From a virus, in IMG/VR virus record IMGVR_UViG_3300042301_001096, positions 1 through 44,416 of that record: a stretch of DNA of 44,416 bases. One strand, given 5' to 3'. The first letter of the stretch is position 1, and each line of letters opens with the position of its first letter. Position numbers and translations under genes: made by a program. Shown here in pieces: positions 1 through 11,400 of the stretch. The notes beneath the pieces are model-generated. The model saw only the letters and a list, made by a program, of their open reading frames with translations, was not told the DNA's origin and ran no database searches.

Positions 1-31
1 TATTGGGAATACAATATCGTAAATTAATCTA

Positions 32-550
32 ATGGACAATCAATCTTCGTCTCCAGCACTTACATTTCCAAATGTTCCAGATGACTTTTGTCCAACTGGT
101 AACTGGCAAAGTGTATTTCAGCAATTTATTGATGAAGTTCTTACTAACGGAACGATCAATGTGCCGGGGCTTGGCGATGTAACTCCAGCGCAAGTTGCTC
201 AAATCAACGAAGACCTTGCTGACCAGCAGAGTCAGATTTCGGCGAACACAACAAACATTGCCAATCTTACTACGCAGGTTAATGCTATTCCTGTCATTAA
301 AGCGCGTTATGGTAATATCGGCAGCGTTCCTGTTGGTGACTCTATTCAGACTGTATCGTTTGCTGCATTGCCTTCCGCGACCTACGGAATTTCTATTACA
401 CCTAATTGTAATGCAACAATTGGAACTTCTGCTACACCATTGTTTGCTTTGGTTGATGGCAGCAAGACAACTACAGGATTCTCTATCCGTGTAGAAAACA
501 ACCTTTCTCAAATAACAAGTGTGGATTGGATGGCGGTTCACACTTCGTAA
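32..550 (+). CDS. Tail fibre-type protein with coiled coil and beta-rich C-terminal head
   Basis: This 172-residue protein has three parts. Residues 1-50 are a mixed N-terminus. Residues about 52-86 form a Gln/Asn-rich heptad segment typical of trimeric fibre stalks. The C-terminal ~85 residues are Ser/Thr/Gly-rich and carry TTTGFSI followed by SVDWMAV, a pattern I associate with small C-terminal heads of phage fibres (gp53-like). It may be a receptor-binding or fibre-tip protein. It opens the plus-strand structural block, which presumably continues from the fibre genes at the other window edge. No Shine-Dalgarno motif precedes the ATG. The fibre-class call is inferred from composition and position; the receptor is unknown. 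Confidence 0.6.
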   Translation: MDNQSSSPALTFPNVPDDFCPTGNWQSVFQQFIDEVLTNGTINVPGLGDVTPAQVAQINEDLADQQSQISANTTNIANLTTQVNAIPVIKARYGNIGSVPVGDSIQTVSFAALPSATYGISITPNCNATIGTSATPLFALVDGSKTTTGFSIRVENNLSQITSVDWMAVHTS

Positions 551-577
551 TAAACAAGCCATAGAAAAACTAAACAT

Positions 578-742
578 ATGACACCACTAAAAGGAACAGA
601 CCCACGTCTAGTATCAGGCGGCTCACCAACTCGCGGAATGATCCGTGAAGGTATGGGCAATATGAACCCGCCTAACACTGGCAAGAATCCATACTCCAGC
701 GCACCGCTTCCAAAATCTGGCAAGCCCGTTGGCGGAAAATAA
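578..742 (+). CDS. Small Gly/Pro-rich structural-region protein, 54 aa
   Basis: A short ORF of 54 codons between the fibre protein and the HNH gene, starting MTPLKGTDPR and ending KSGKPVGGK. It is rich in Pro, Gly, Ser and Asn and looks unfolded. The leader ACTAAACAT before the ATG has the A-rich, G-free character of other starts here. Its stop lies immediately before the palindrome at 743. I do not recognise the family. It could be a small virion protein or a linker peptide. Confidence 0.5.
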   Translation: MTPLKGTDPRLVSGGSPTRGMIREGMGNMNPPNTGKNPYSSAPLPKSGKPVGGK

Positions 743-758
743 TTATCGTTACCGATAA
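743..758. repeat. 16-bp palindrome copy 1 (TTATCGTTACCGATAA)
   Basis: Both 6-bp arms are perfect. It lies between two stop/start signals: the stop of the 54-residue gene ends at 742 and the HNH start codon follows 2 nt downstream at 761. Confidence 0.9.
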
Positions 759-760
759 AA

Positions 761-1474
761 ATGGTATCCGTAGACGATAGCTATTGCACGTCCACTCTGG
801 ATCGCAAGCGGAAACGCGGCGATACCAGAGAGGATGGCTATCGTTTCTCTGGATATTCAAAAAAGAAAAAAGCTGATGGTTCAATAGCTGTGTATGAGCA
901 TTGGAGTTCTCCTGCTGCATTTGAAAAAAATAATGAACTAATGCGAAAGCTGGCAAGAGAAAGACAAGCGCGATTAAGGCAAAATCCAGAATATCTAAAA
1001 AAGCAATCTGAATATGAAATCCAAAGGAGAAAGAGAATTGGATATAAAGAAAAACATAATCAGTATTGCAGGAATAAACTATTAAATCCAGAATATAGAG
1101 AAAAAAGAAACGAGTATTTGCGTCAATATTACAAGGGAATAAATGATCCAGTTAAAAAATTAAAAAGGCATTTACACGCTGTGATGGGTCAAGTATTCAA
1201 AAATAAAGGAATAAAAAAAGATACCAAAACAGAAAAAATATTAGGATGTTCTTTTAGCTTTTTTAAATCATATATTGAAGCCAGATTCCAAGATGGTATG
1301 TCGTGGGAGAATAGATCAAGTTGGCATCTCGATCACATAATTCCATTGGCTACAGCAAAAACTAAAAAAGAACTTATCAAATTAAATTATTATACAAATT
1401 TTCGCCCACTTTGGGCAAAGGATAATTTGTTGAAATCAGATAATTTACTTGAGGAACAATTAAACTTAATCTAA
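761..1474 (+). CDS. HNH endonuclease, free-standing homing type
   Basis: A 237-residue nuclease of the HNH fold. The catalytic core WHLDHIIPLA is at residues 188-197 (His-Asp-His), and the second half FRPLWAKDNLLKSDN at about 214-228 supplies the Asn/Lys side. The N-terminal motif KRGDTREDG (18-26) is shared with the HNH protein at 33601. The middle (65-130) is a Lys/Arg/Tyr-rich helical stretch with NPEY repeats, likely a DNA-binding arm. It interrupts a structural gene block and is more A-rich than its neighbours, as expected of a mobile endonuclease gene. A palindrome abuts its start. No split target gene is visible, so homing is inferred. Confidence 0.85.
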   Translation: MVSVDDSYCTSTLDRKRKRGDTREDGYRFSGYSKKKKADGSIAVYEHWSSPAAFEKNNELMRKLARERQARLRQNPEYLKKQSEYEIQRRKRIGYKEKHNQYCRNKLLNPEYREKRNEYLRQYYKGINDPVKKLKRHLHAVMGQVFKNKGIKKDTKTEKILGCSFSFFKSYIEARFQDGMSWENRSSWHLDHIIPLATAKTKKELIKLNYYTNFRPLWAKDNLLKSDNLLEEQLNLI

Positions 1475-1476
1475 GT

Positions 1477-2439
1477 ATGGCTGACACATTAGAAGAAATG
1501 GTTGAGTTGATTAAGGGATTCGTGGGTGACAGTGGGACTTGTTCGTATGAACGTGGAGTTAAGGCTGTTAATCAAGCGCGTAGATTGTTGTGGAATAAAA
1601 AGGCTTGGACGAGCCAAGAGGAGTATGTTCAAATTTGTTGTGCTGATGGGTGTTTTACTCTTCCAAGTAGGTATGAACAAATAAAGTTGGCATGGATAGG
1701 AAACGATTCCGTTAGTTTGAATGAGGAATGGTTCAATGCGACGAACGCCTTTGCTCTGCAAGCAGGGAACTCATGCCATAGAGGAATTGTAGAAGTAGGA
1801 GGGCTTCATGTTCTATTCCGCGACTACACAACGCATCCATACCAAATCGGGGTAATGGCCGAGGAAGCTGAAGACATCGGCGTAGAGTTGATGTTTGAAG
1901 CACAAGACCAGTATGACACCTACCACAAGGTTAAGGTGACTACTGCCAATCCTCCAACGCTGGCGAAGTCCGATCTTCTTGTAAAAGGGATTCGGTCAGT
2001 AACCAAGCCAGTAACTAAAGGCAGGATTCGCGTGTATGCCTACGACACGGCATTGGAAGCAAAGACGCTGATAGCAATCTATCAACCGAACGATGCTAAC
2101 CCAACCTTCCGTCGATTCAAAGCACCAAGAACGTGCGAGTGTATTACTCTTTACGCATCGAAGAAATACTTTGATTTGACCGACCCAAAAGAGTTGGTTG
2201 AGTTCATTCCAGATGCGATGATCTATGCGGTTCTTGCATTGAACTCGCGTGAGAATCGTAAAGCGCAAGAGTTCTTGAGTAACTTGGCATTGGCTGTGCA
2301 GGAGCAAGAGAAAGAGATGGAAGGTTTAGAAATCCCAACTGCCGCTCCAATCCGCTTTGCTAACTATAGTCGAGCAGAGAACCTAATCGGTTCTGATTTA
2401 CTTTCACCATCACCCAACGATTACTTTCTTTACCGATGA
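1477..2439 (+). CDS. Head-tail connector / tail tube-like structural protein
   Basis: A 320-residue protein starting 2 nt after the HNH gene. The N-terminus MADTLEEMVELIKGF followed by a helical segment (to about residue 45) and then long beta-rich sequence resembles adaptor or tail-tube proteins of short-tailed phages, which sit under the portal. The C-terminal third is helical (ENRKAQEFLSNLALAVQEQEKEM). Cysteine content is unusually high for a virion protein (CSYERG, QICCADGC, CECITL). No catalytic motif is seen. The assignment rests on size, fold impression and position ahead of the internal virion proteins; a fibre-adaptor role is equally possible. Confidence 0.45.
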   Translation: MADTLEEMVELIKGFVGDSGTCSYERGVKAVNQARRLLWNKKAWTSQEEYVQICCADGCFTLPSRYEQIKLAWIGNDSVSLNEEWFNATNAFALQAGNSCHRGIVEVGGLHVLFRDYTTHPYQIGVMAEEAEDIGVELMFEAQDQYDTYHKVKVTTANPPTLAKSDLLVKGIRSVTKPVTKGRIRVYAYDTALEAKTLIAIYQPNDANPTFRRFKAPRTCECITLYASKKYFDLTDPKELVEFIPDAMIYAVLALNSRENRKAQEFLSNLALAVQEQEKEMEGLEIPTAAPIRFANYSRAENLIGSDLLSPSPNDYFLYR

Positions 2440-2924
2440 CTTTAACGATTCCAGACAAGATCGACGCAAAGAGCGTAATTGGGTATGGTGATCCAAACTA
2501 CGAGCTAAACTTGATGGACTTGGAGATTCTAAAACTACCTCCAAGGGAATGTCCGTTGATTCATAGGTTCACGCCGGGAATGTATATTCGGGAAATCTAT
2601 ATGCCGAAGGATACGATTCTCACAACTTTGCTTCATCTGACAACGCATCCTTTTTTTATTATGAAAGGTGATGTGACTGTCTGGTATCATGGTATCCCTG
2701 CCCACCGCTACAAAACAGGCTACAGCGGCATCACGGAAGCAGGAACAAGGCGTTTGCTGGCTACTCACAAGGATACAATCTGGACTACTTGTCACGTCAC
2801 AGACTTAACTGATCCAGACGAAATTATTGACAGCATCACTTCAAGAGACTTTAATCCCCACATCGCCAAGGAAGACCCAAGGGTGCAGAAGTGGCGGCAC
2901 AACCGAACCGACTTAATCAAATGA
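2436..2924 (+). CDS. Cupin-like phage protein, 162 aa
   Basis: The protein has the pattern CPLIHRFTPGMYIREIYMPKDT, then HLTTHPFFIMKGDVTVW, then TRRLLATHKDTIWTTCHVT. This matches a common phage family with a cupin-like beta barrel: strand order GxYIREI, HxT-HxFxIxKGxxxV and TxxVHxT. Histidines in the second strand pair could bind a metal, but the full cupin metal set is not obvious. The start overlaps the previous stop by ATGA and its own stop overlaps the next ATG. It lies among virion genes, so it may be a minor structural or host-modifying protein. Its biochemical role is unknown. Confidence 0.6.
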   Translation: MTLTIPDKIDAKSVIGYGDPNYELNLMDLEILKLPPRECPLIHRFTPGMYIREIYMPKDTILTTLLHLTTHPFFIMKGDVTVWYHGIPAHRYKTGYSGITEAGTRRLLATHKDTIWTTCHVTDLTDPDEIIDSITSRDFNPHIAKEDPRVQKWRHNRTDLIK

Positions 2925-3967
2925 GATTTCTTTTACCAGACCATTTAGGCAACGATAAACATTCGCAGATGTTTCATACCAGCGGATTCGCTATTGCGGC
3001 TGGTGTAGTTGCTGTAGGTGCAGCAGCAGGTTCAGCAGCTATCTCCATGTCAGCAGCAGATAGGGCAAAGAAAGCTCAAGGTGCAGCGGCAAAGCAATTC
3101 AAAAAGCAACAGAGAAAAGCTGTAAAGGGATTTGAACAAGGACAGCAACAAGTCCAAGGAATGATTAGTGAAGTCAAAGCTCCAGAGTATAACCTTGGGG
3201 CAATGATCGGTGATGCTGGTCAGATTTCAGATTACTATCGTCAACAACAAGAAAAGTTTTTGCCCGGAGCAGCACAGCAACGGCAGCAAGCTCAAGGGCA
3301 AATCGGACAAGCAATGGATGTTATTTCCAACTATCTTCGCGGAGAAATCCCACAGGATGTTAAGGATCAAGTTATGAGAAGCATTGCTGAGTTTGGCGGC
3401 GCAGGATTTAATGCAGCAACAGCAGGCCGAACAGGTGGGTTTCAAGCAGCGGAAGGATTAGTCCCAAGACAAATTTTAGAAACTTCTCTTGGCATCCAAA
3501 GACAAGGATTGGCAGCAATCCCATCTATCCAAGGCACAGCACAGAACTGGCAGCAATTGGCGCGAGCATTCACAGCAGAACCACTTGATGTAGGAAGACT
3601 ACAACTTGGTTATCAAACAGCGGGAGCAGAAGTCGGATTGCAGAAAGCTAAGATGACATCTGATATGTTCTCTAACATCTACAATGCTCAGTCTGGATTG
3701 GCTACGCAAATCTACGGAGCGAATAAAGAGAATGCTGCCGCAAGTTACGCAGCACAGCAAGCAGTCGGTCAAGGTGTCTCTGACATTGGACAGGCTACCT
3801 CTGGCGCGTTGAGTGGAATGAGCTACGCATCAGCGGCTAAACAAGGATTGGGCGGTGGATTGGCTAATTATGCCGCGATGGGTGGATATGGTAGTCCTCA
3901 ACAAGCAAAACAAACCGGAGCAGCGTATAATCCATACGGGAACTATGGAAGCACTATAATTTCTTAA
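2921..3967 (+). CDS. Internal virion (ejection) protein, gp14-like position
   Basis: A 348-residue protein, Ala/Gln/Gly-rich and almost entirely helical. Residues about 20-45 form a hydrophobic small-residue segment (GFAIAAGVVAVGAAAGSAA) suited to membrane insertion, followed by a Lys/Gln-rich coiled coil (AQGAAAKQFKKQQRKAVKGFEQGQQQ). The Gly/Tyr-rich tail ends YNPYGNYGS. First of three consecutive helical virion proteins of rising size, the arrangement of the T7 gp14-gp15-gp16 ejection proteins. I chose the ATG at 2921, which overlaps the preceding stop as ATGA, over an in-frame GTG at 2891. Homology to T7 is not demonstrated; the role is inferred from order and composition. Confidence 0.6.
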   Translation: MRFLLPDHLGNDKHSQMFHTSGFAIAAGVVAVGAAAGSAAISMSAADRAKKAQGAAAKQFKKQQRKAVKGFEQGQQQVQGMISEVKAPEYNLGAMIGDAGQISDYYRQQQEKFLPGAAQQRQQAQGQIGQAMDVISNYLRGEIPQDVKDQVMRSIAEFGGAGFNAATAGRTGGFQAAEGLVPRQILETSLGIQRQGLAAIPSIQGTAQNWQQLARAFTAEPLDVGRLQLGYQTAGAEVGLQKAKMTSDMFSNIYNAQSGLATQIYGANKENAAASYAAQQAVGQGVSDIGQATSGALSGMSYASAAKQGLGGGLANYAAMGGYGSPQQAKQTGAAYNPYGNYGSTIIS

Positions 3968-3968
3968 T

Positions 3969-5471
3969 ATGTCTATCGCAGAACTCATAATGCAGGGAAC
4001 CAATCGCGCATCGAACTCTACCGCATGGGTTGGAGATTCTTTGGCTAAACTTGGTCAGAATGTAGGGCAGGCATTGGCTCAACGCGAGCAGCAGAAGCAA
4101 GCGCAGGAGATGCTACCTATGTTTCAGCAGAGTATGCAGGAGTCAATGCAGCTTGCTGGACAAGGACAATCTGGTGAGGCGTATGCGAAGTTGATGCCAT
4201 TCTTGACTGATCCATCAATTGCTCAAAATCCGTTTATGATGCCAGCATTGGAAGCTGGAATAAAGATGAATCAAATTGCAGCGGATGACTTCTTGAGGAA
4301 GAGTCAGATTGATGCTTACAATACACGCACCACTGAAAAAGCCAGTCAAGGTTTGGATAATAGACAGGTTTACACTCCAGAAGAAAGAGCGAGAATGACA
4401 TTGTTGGGGCAAGCACCTCCAGACATGACGTATCCAGATCAGAATTTAATTTCTGATACAACAGCAGTATCGCAACCCATGGCACAAGGACAAACCGTAA
4501 TGCCTGCAAATCAATTGGGTTCAACGACAATTGTAGAGGCTCCACTTACACAAGAAACTACAATGCAAGAAGAGGGTGGCACTACTGAAATGACATATAA
4601 GGGGCCGCAAGTAAAAGCAGTTGAAAGCATGGCTGCATCTATTCAATCGCCGCAATACAAAAAAGCTCTTTTAAATTCTATCAAGAATCCAGCACCTCCA
4701 GAACAAGTTGCTTCATTTAAACAATTTTCAAATCAATACAATTCACTTCCAGAAGATGGCAAGATGGCAGTGATGCAAGATTTGTCTATTGTTTTTGATT
4801 CAGATAAAAACTTTGAAAAAAACAAACCACAATTAGGAAAGAATTTTTATCCGCTTAAACCAGAGCAAAGCAAGGTAATTGGAAATAATATTACTGGAAT
4901 AATTCTTGAACCTGTAACTGAAGCAAAGTCAATGACTGCTGGCGCAAAATCCGACTCAGTTACTTTTGGAACAAACAAAGAAGATATTGATAAATATCAA
5001 ACCATATTTACTTCGGCTGCGACTGAATTGGCAGAAGGTAAACTTGGAAAGTTTTTGAAAGAAAATGGTGGTGTGTTTAATACAACATACACAGAAACAC
5101 CATCAGAAGTAATTCCAACCATAGGAACACCATCTGGAAAAACAACAATACCAAGTAAAGTTATTCTTTATCAAAAAAATCTTGATCCTAATGACAAGAA
5201 AACTCCACTCATAGAACTTAGTGGAGGACAACTTGCTGCATATAAACAAATCAAAGACTCTCCAAGTAGGTTGCAGCAATTGAGAGCGGGAAATAGCAAC
5301 TCTTCATTTGTTCGTATCGCGCCAACTGGCCCAACAAGAGGAGCAGCTAAACCAGTGTCACAAATAGCAACGGTAAATACTTCATTTAATTCTGTAGAAG
5401 AAGCAGAGGCTTCTGGCTTGCCAAAAGGAACGATGATTACTATAAATGGTCGTAAAGCAAGGATCGACTAA
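3969..5471 (+). CDS. Internal virion protein, helical, 500 aa
   Basis: Starts one base after the upstream gene and overlaps the next by one base (TAATG). The first ~130 residues are strongly helical and rich in Gln, Met and Ala. A polar, low-complexity middle (130-200) has many Thr and Pro. The C-terminal half is mixed, with an acidic/Lys segment near 270-330, and ends with GLPKGTMITINGRKARID, a short motif-like tail. No enzyme motif is visible. Its place between a small and a giant internal protein suggests an ejection protein in the gp15 slot, but a structural peptide of another kind cannot be excluded. Confidence 0.5.
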   Translation: MSIAELIMQGTNRASNSTAWVGDSLAKLGQNVGQALAQREQQKQAQEMLPMFQQSMQESMQLAGQGQSGEAYAKLMPFLTDPSIAQNPFMMPALEAGIKMNQIAADDFLRKSQIDAYNTRTTEKASQGLDNRQVYTPEERARMTLLGQAPPDMTYPDQNLISDTTAVSQPMAQGQTVMPANQLGSTTIVEAPLTQETTMQEEGGTTEMTYKGPQVKAVESMAASIQSPQYKKALLNSIKNPAPPEQVASFKQFSNQYNSLPEDGKMAVMQDLSIVFDSDKNFEKNKPQLGKNFYPLKPEQSKVIGNNITGIILEPVTEAKSMTAGAKSDSVTFGTNKEDIDKYQTIFTSAATELAEGKLGKFLKENGGVFNTTYTETPSEVIPTIGTPSGKTTIPSKVILYQKNLDPNDKKTPLIELSGGQLAAYKQIKDSPSRLQQLRAGNSNSSFVRIAPTGPTRGAAKPVSQIATVNTSFNSVEEAEASGLPKGTMITINGRKARID

Positions 5472-8400
5472 TGGCTATTACATTTTTAGATGAAGAACCA
5501 ACGGGAAGAAAGATCACGTTTCTTGATGAAGAAACAAAAGAACCAGTAGGCACTTCTATTGGTCAAGAAATCTCTCAACTTCCAGCGGCACTCAAGCAAT
5601 CGTTTGGTCAACCGTTTGAGTCTATGGGAGAGACGGCACAAGTTGCTGGATTCCCCGCAGTAGCTACGGCATTGAAAGGTGCAATTCAAGAGCCAGAAGG
5701 CTATGTTTCTGCTGGTCAAAGGTTCATGGAGCCACAAGAAGGCGAGTTTCAAATTGCAGGGTTTGCTCCTCAGTATGCACCGAGAGCTATCGCTGAACAG
5801 ACTGGTCAGATTATTGGCAGTATTGGGACTCGTATTGCTGGTGCAGTTGCTGGCGGTGGACTTGGTGCATTGATAAGTCCCGCTACTGGCGTTGCAGGCG
5901 CAGCGGTAGGTTCATTCGCAGGCCCAGCATTGTTTGAAGCAGCACAGATCGTTGGGCCAGTTGCCTTGGAACGAGCAAAGAACAATGGTTATGCAGAACC
6001 TACCGATAAGGATATGGCTTATGCAGTGGCTACTGCCGCTGGTTCTGGTTTGCTAAATGCGTTTGGCGCAAAGTATCTTCCGGGTGGTGAGAAGGCAGTT
6101 GGTTCATTTGCTAAACGACTTGCGGCATCTTTCATTGGTGAAGGCATTCCAGAGGGATTGCAATCTTTTACTCAACAAGTTGGTGAGACTATAGAAACTG
6201 AAAAAGGAATACAGGTTAATCCTAAACAAGCTATCGGTGAAGCATTGATTGGTGGCGCGGCAGGCGCAGCAGCTACCACTATCGCTGCACCATTTACTCC
6301 AGAGCAAATCGCAGAAGCTAAGATTACCGAGAGTGCAAACAAAGAAGCTGAAAATCTTTTTATCGGAAACGATAATCCACAGGGTAAGGCAGTGCTGGCT
6401 AACAAGCAAAAGTTAGAACAAGAAATCGCGGATACCAAGCAAGTCCTACAAGCTATCGAATCAACTGATCCAATAGCACAGAAGCTGAAGCTGGAACTAA
6501 AAGAGAAAGAAGCCATCCTCGCGGCAGCACAAGGCCAAGTAGATAGTATCGTTGAATCTGCTGATCCAGTAGCAGAAGCAGAGAAGCAGCAGATTGAATT
6601 AGCGAAAGCGATTACCACGCCCGCCGAGCCAACTGTCAACCAACAGTTGACAGTTCAACCTCCTCAGGCCGCACCAGAGCTAATACAAGATGGGGTGATT
6701 AGAACTCCGCTAAAAGGAATTACTGGCTCGCAACAAGAGCTGGACGATAAGGCTCTATTCAAGAATCAAATTTTATCACTTCCAGATGGAACCATAATAG
6801 TAACCGATCCCGATGTTACTGGGCAAACGCAACAGGTTCGCGTATCAAAAGTCGGAGACAAGACATGGCTTGAGGACATAAATGGAGAAAGAACAATTTG
6901 GAAGCCGGGGCAAAACGAGGGGACGATTCTTGACATGAGGGGCGGGATAATAAAACAACCCGCCGCACCAGTAGAACAAGTAGTCACGCCGCCAGTAGAG
7001 GTTGCACCAGCACCAGCTATCGAAGAAGAACCAATGTCTGTCAGCGATGAAAAAGAATTCGCTGAACTTAACGACTTGATAGAAAGAAAAGGGCAAGCGG
7101 AGAACAAAGTTCGTGGAGTTAAGTTCACGAAACAAGATCAGTCTCGCTACCAAAATCTTGTAACAAAATTCAGAGATCGGTTAATTGAAACAACAGACCC
7201 TAAAAATGATCCTGTAGTTGGAACCGATATAAACGGAACTCCAATACAGCAATCAAACAAAGGAACATTTTACACATTTGAAAATGGAAGAGTAAGAACA
7301 GGCCCAGCTTTTTCAGAATCAACGCCATCACCAACCATTGCAGAGGCCGCGACAGTTGAGCCAATCACTCCCGCACCAGTCACCGAGCAAGCTGCACCAG
7401 CTCCCGCGCCAGAGGTTTCCGAAATAACAACTGAGTCACTTGGCCTTAAATACACTGAAACAGTAAGTCGTATGTTGGGATGGGAAAAAACCGCTCAAGA
7501 TTTTGTTGATATTTATGGCTCTGGTGGAGCGCAAATAGTGGAGAATGCAGCGGCGTATGTCATTTTGAGAAGTGCGGAACAAGTTGGATTTACTTCTCCA
7601 AGCATGGTTAAACGCGCTAAAGACATTAGAAAAATACTCCGCAAACAAGGATATAAAGTTACTGATCCAACCAAGCCCACCCCCGCAGTATCGGAAACGA
7701 TAACCAAACCAAAACTCGGAGAAAAAGGTGGCGTTCTAATCCCATCAAAAGAAGACTTCATCCAAGCAGGACAAAACATCTACGAGGCTGGCATGGAGTT
7801 TGGTGCTTGGGCTAAACAGATGATCCAGCAATTTGGCGATGCTGTGAGAGAATTTCTTGGGGAAGTATGGCAAGCAGTGAGTGGTGCGCCAGCAAAGTTC
7901 AATGAACTGATGGGGTATCTTCCGAAGAAGGGTGAAGCTGGTGCATTGACTGTTGGGAAGACTGGTAAGTTAGATCGCTACACAGACAGAGGAACGATTG
8001 TAAAACTTGCCATCACGCAAGAGAAGGATACTCCAAAAGGTATATTATCGGAAACGATAAAAATCATTAAGCAAAGAGTATTTGATGGTGACTCTACACC
8101 ATCCGAGTCCGCTACCAAGAAGGCATGGGGATTGATTGAGCGGTTGGAAGTAACCAATCCAGACTCCACGGGCAACGCTGAAGCTATCAACCAACTTACC
8201 CGCGAAACAATGCAAGAAGTGGGTGTTGCAGAAGATGCGACTGAGGGGGAACGCCAAGCATTTGAGGCTATCAAGCAAACAGTTGGAGCAACTAAACTCA
8301 ACAACGAGTTGTTCAAGTATGCTATCAAGTTAGCGGGACAGGGTGATAATTCCATGTTGAATTATCTTTTTAACAATGAACTTAATGTAGTTGGGACAAG

Positions 8401-11400
8401 CGTAAAATCCAGAGGGGATGTTGGAAGAACCCTTGGTGCGCTTGAGGGGTTGAAGAGTTATATCGTCCAAGCCAACGAAGCGGAGCAGGCAGGATTCATT
8501 CAATTGGCAGCACAAAGATTCTTCAACACAACTACACCAACTGAAGATCAGATTGCCAAAATCAAGAAGATTTTTACTGCTGTAAACGAAACAAAGGTAA
8601 ACGAGGAAGAAGCAATCCTTGATGAACTCACTCAAGTTGGAAAGAAGGTAGGGACTGAACTCGTAGAGAATATCAATACTCAAATTGATAAAGCATCTAA
8701 GCCAGAGGTGAAAGACCCAATGGTTGCCGCTATCACTGCGATGTTAAAACTTGGTGGAACCTTTGTTTACAAGAAGACCAAGAATAAAATCAAAGCGGCG
8801 GTAGAGAAAACAATCAAGGGTGGCATCACGAACTACAGAGACAAACTTGTAGAAGGTGCGGCTAATGGATTGGAGACTGGATTCTGGAAGACGCTTTCAT
8901 CTCAAGAAAACAAACCCGGCCCACTTGGAGAACTTGATAACGCACAGAACCGAGAGCTTGGCAACATAGTCAAAAGCACATTGGTTTCGATGAAGCTACA
9001 AGGAACGCCGCCTAATACCAAGATGTCTATCTACGAACAGGTAGCCAGCATCCTTGGTGAGAAGCCACTTTCTAAAGATAAAACTGAACTTGCTGACAAG
9101 AAGATTAGGGAAGAGATCAATAGCAAGCGCGAAAGTGAACTCAAGGAAACTGAGGATCAAGAAGCGCAAGATGCTATCAATCTCAAATACGATGAGATTG
9201 AGAAGGCTTGGGATATGGCAATGTCGCGGCAGTTGGATATGCCAGTAGGTGATGCGATGCTTCGCAGACTTATCTTCAATGAACTCAAAGAAGCCAAGAC
9301 GAGTATTAAAAAACTTGCTACCTTGATGAATGAAGACCCTACGATTGGAACAAGTAGGCAAGACAGAATCGTATCGGCTATCATCAACAAGATTGCTGGT
9401 GTTACATTTGAAGGGCAGAACCCCGCTGATTATGCGGCATTCAAGGAATATCTGAGCAATGAATTAGATTCATTGGTTCAAGGGGAGCAAATTAAGAATA
9501 AAACTGTTAAGACAAAAGAAAAGGTAAAAGCAAACCAAGCGTTGAGCGAACTCAATAAGCTGGCAAAAATTCAATCTGATACGCCTAACTTCCCAACCGC
9601 CGAGAAGATAGCTAATCCAGTTAGGGATGCAGTAAGGAATGCCCTTAAACTGAATCTGAATGTAATGTTTGACCCGAAAGCGGCAGCAGACATCATGCGG
9701 AATTGGAAGAAGGAATTTGCTGCTGAACTCCAGCAACTCGGAGTTGATGAGGCTACGGCACTGACGCTGACAGATGTTGTTGGCAGGCAGATTGAGTTGG
9801 ATTCTGTTAGCAGGAATCTTGATTCAATCGACAACGCTATCAATAAAGGTGCGCTTACAGGAGTAATCAATGCGATTAAGAACACTCCATTGGCTGACCA
9901 ACAGAAGCCTAACTGGAGATACGATGTCATGCGTGACTACCTCCGCAATGCTGGACTATCTGCAACACAAGCTGAACGGATAGCAAAGTTGATGGACATC
10001 TCGCTTCAGAAAAGATTTGCCAAGGCCCAAGAAGAGGCTGCTGCATCCATTACAAAGAAACTTTTGAAAGGTATCAAGCCAGAATCCAACCGAGGATTTA
10101 CAACATTGATCGAAGCAATCCGCGCTCAAGTCTTAAACCCCGGCAGCAATGTTGCTACTGAGTTTGGCCGCGCTATGGGATGGAAAGGATTCACAGCAGA
10201 GCAACTGAAAGCTCTGAATGAATTTGATTCTAAGATCAATGACGAAACTATTACCGAGGCAGAGCGAGCAGTAGCACTTGAAGGCATCAAGAAGATCATT
10301 GATAAAGTTGCTTTACCTACAAGGGTTAGGGATTCCCTTTCCGCTTTCTACATTGGACAAGCACTTGGAAGATTGCCAGTAGCGACAGTGCAGGTTGTTG
10401 ATCCTGCAATATTCGCTGGTTTGGATGCGGCAGTTGCTGGGTTAAAAAATATAACGAGTCCAGAATTGGCCATGCAAATATGGGGGAATTATATTTCATC
10501 TCTAATAAACGCTGGCAGAGAATTTGCCTTTTCATTCAAGAACGATGTGACCAGAAGCGGTAGGCTGGTTGACTATCTTGAGACTCAAGATAGAAAACTA
10601 AAACGACTTCGTAACGATGCTGATAACTTGTGGAAGAATGGTCAGTATATACAAGCTATTAAGAAATACCTTTTTAGTTATCCAGAAATAACATCAAGAG
10701 TATTGAAGGCTCTTGATGACGCTTCATTCTCTCTTCTCCAACAGAATGCTTTGAATCAATACATGATTTCAGCAATGAACATGGCAAAGATTCCTAAGAA
10801 AGATCAGCTTGGAGCCTTGAGGATGATTGCTCAAGCAAGGCAGATGGACATTGATAACATGATGGCAGATGGCATTAGCAAGAATGATGCTATTATCTAC
10901 GCTAACGAGCGGATGAAAGCTGAAATTTCAAGGGTTATGTCTGGGTTGAACTTAAATTCCTCCGAGATCATAGATGCAGCTATCAACGATTCATTATCTC
11001 GTATTGGTAAAAACAGATTTAAGGAACAATTTAGTGGAGAAGCTGAAATAAAGGATAAGGGAACCTTATCATATCCATTCCTTAAAATGTATGAGGGAAC
11101 ATCACGATTAGCAGCCGATGTAAAAGGGGTAGAGGGAGAAGTAATGCGTATCTTCCAAAGAATGTTATTTGGATTCCCATTGATTGTAGCAAAAGTGGGA
11201 AATGTTGCTTATGGTTATGTTCCGCTTACTCTTTATCGTCATATCCTCAAAGACAGGTATCCCCTTACATACGGAACAGTAATGCAAAGAAGGAAGCGTT
11301 TGGCAGAGCAATTAACTGGTTTTGCCGTCCTCGCTCCACTTTTATTCTTACGATCAATGTCATTTGATGATGATGAGGAAAAGCCAATTAGCATTGTAAT

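Noticed and set aside
1-31. 3' end of an upstream gene
   Set aside because: All three plus frames are open for the first ~20 nt, so none can be preferred.
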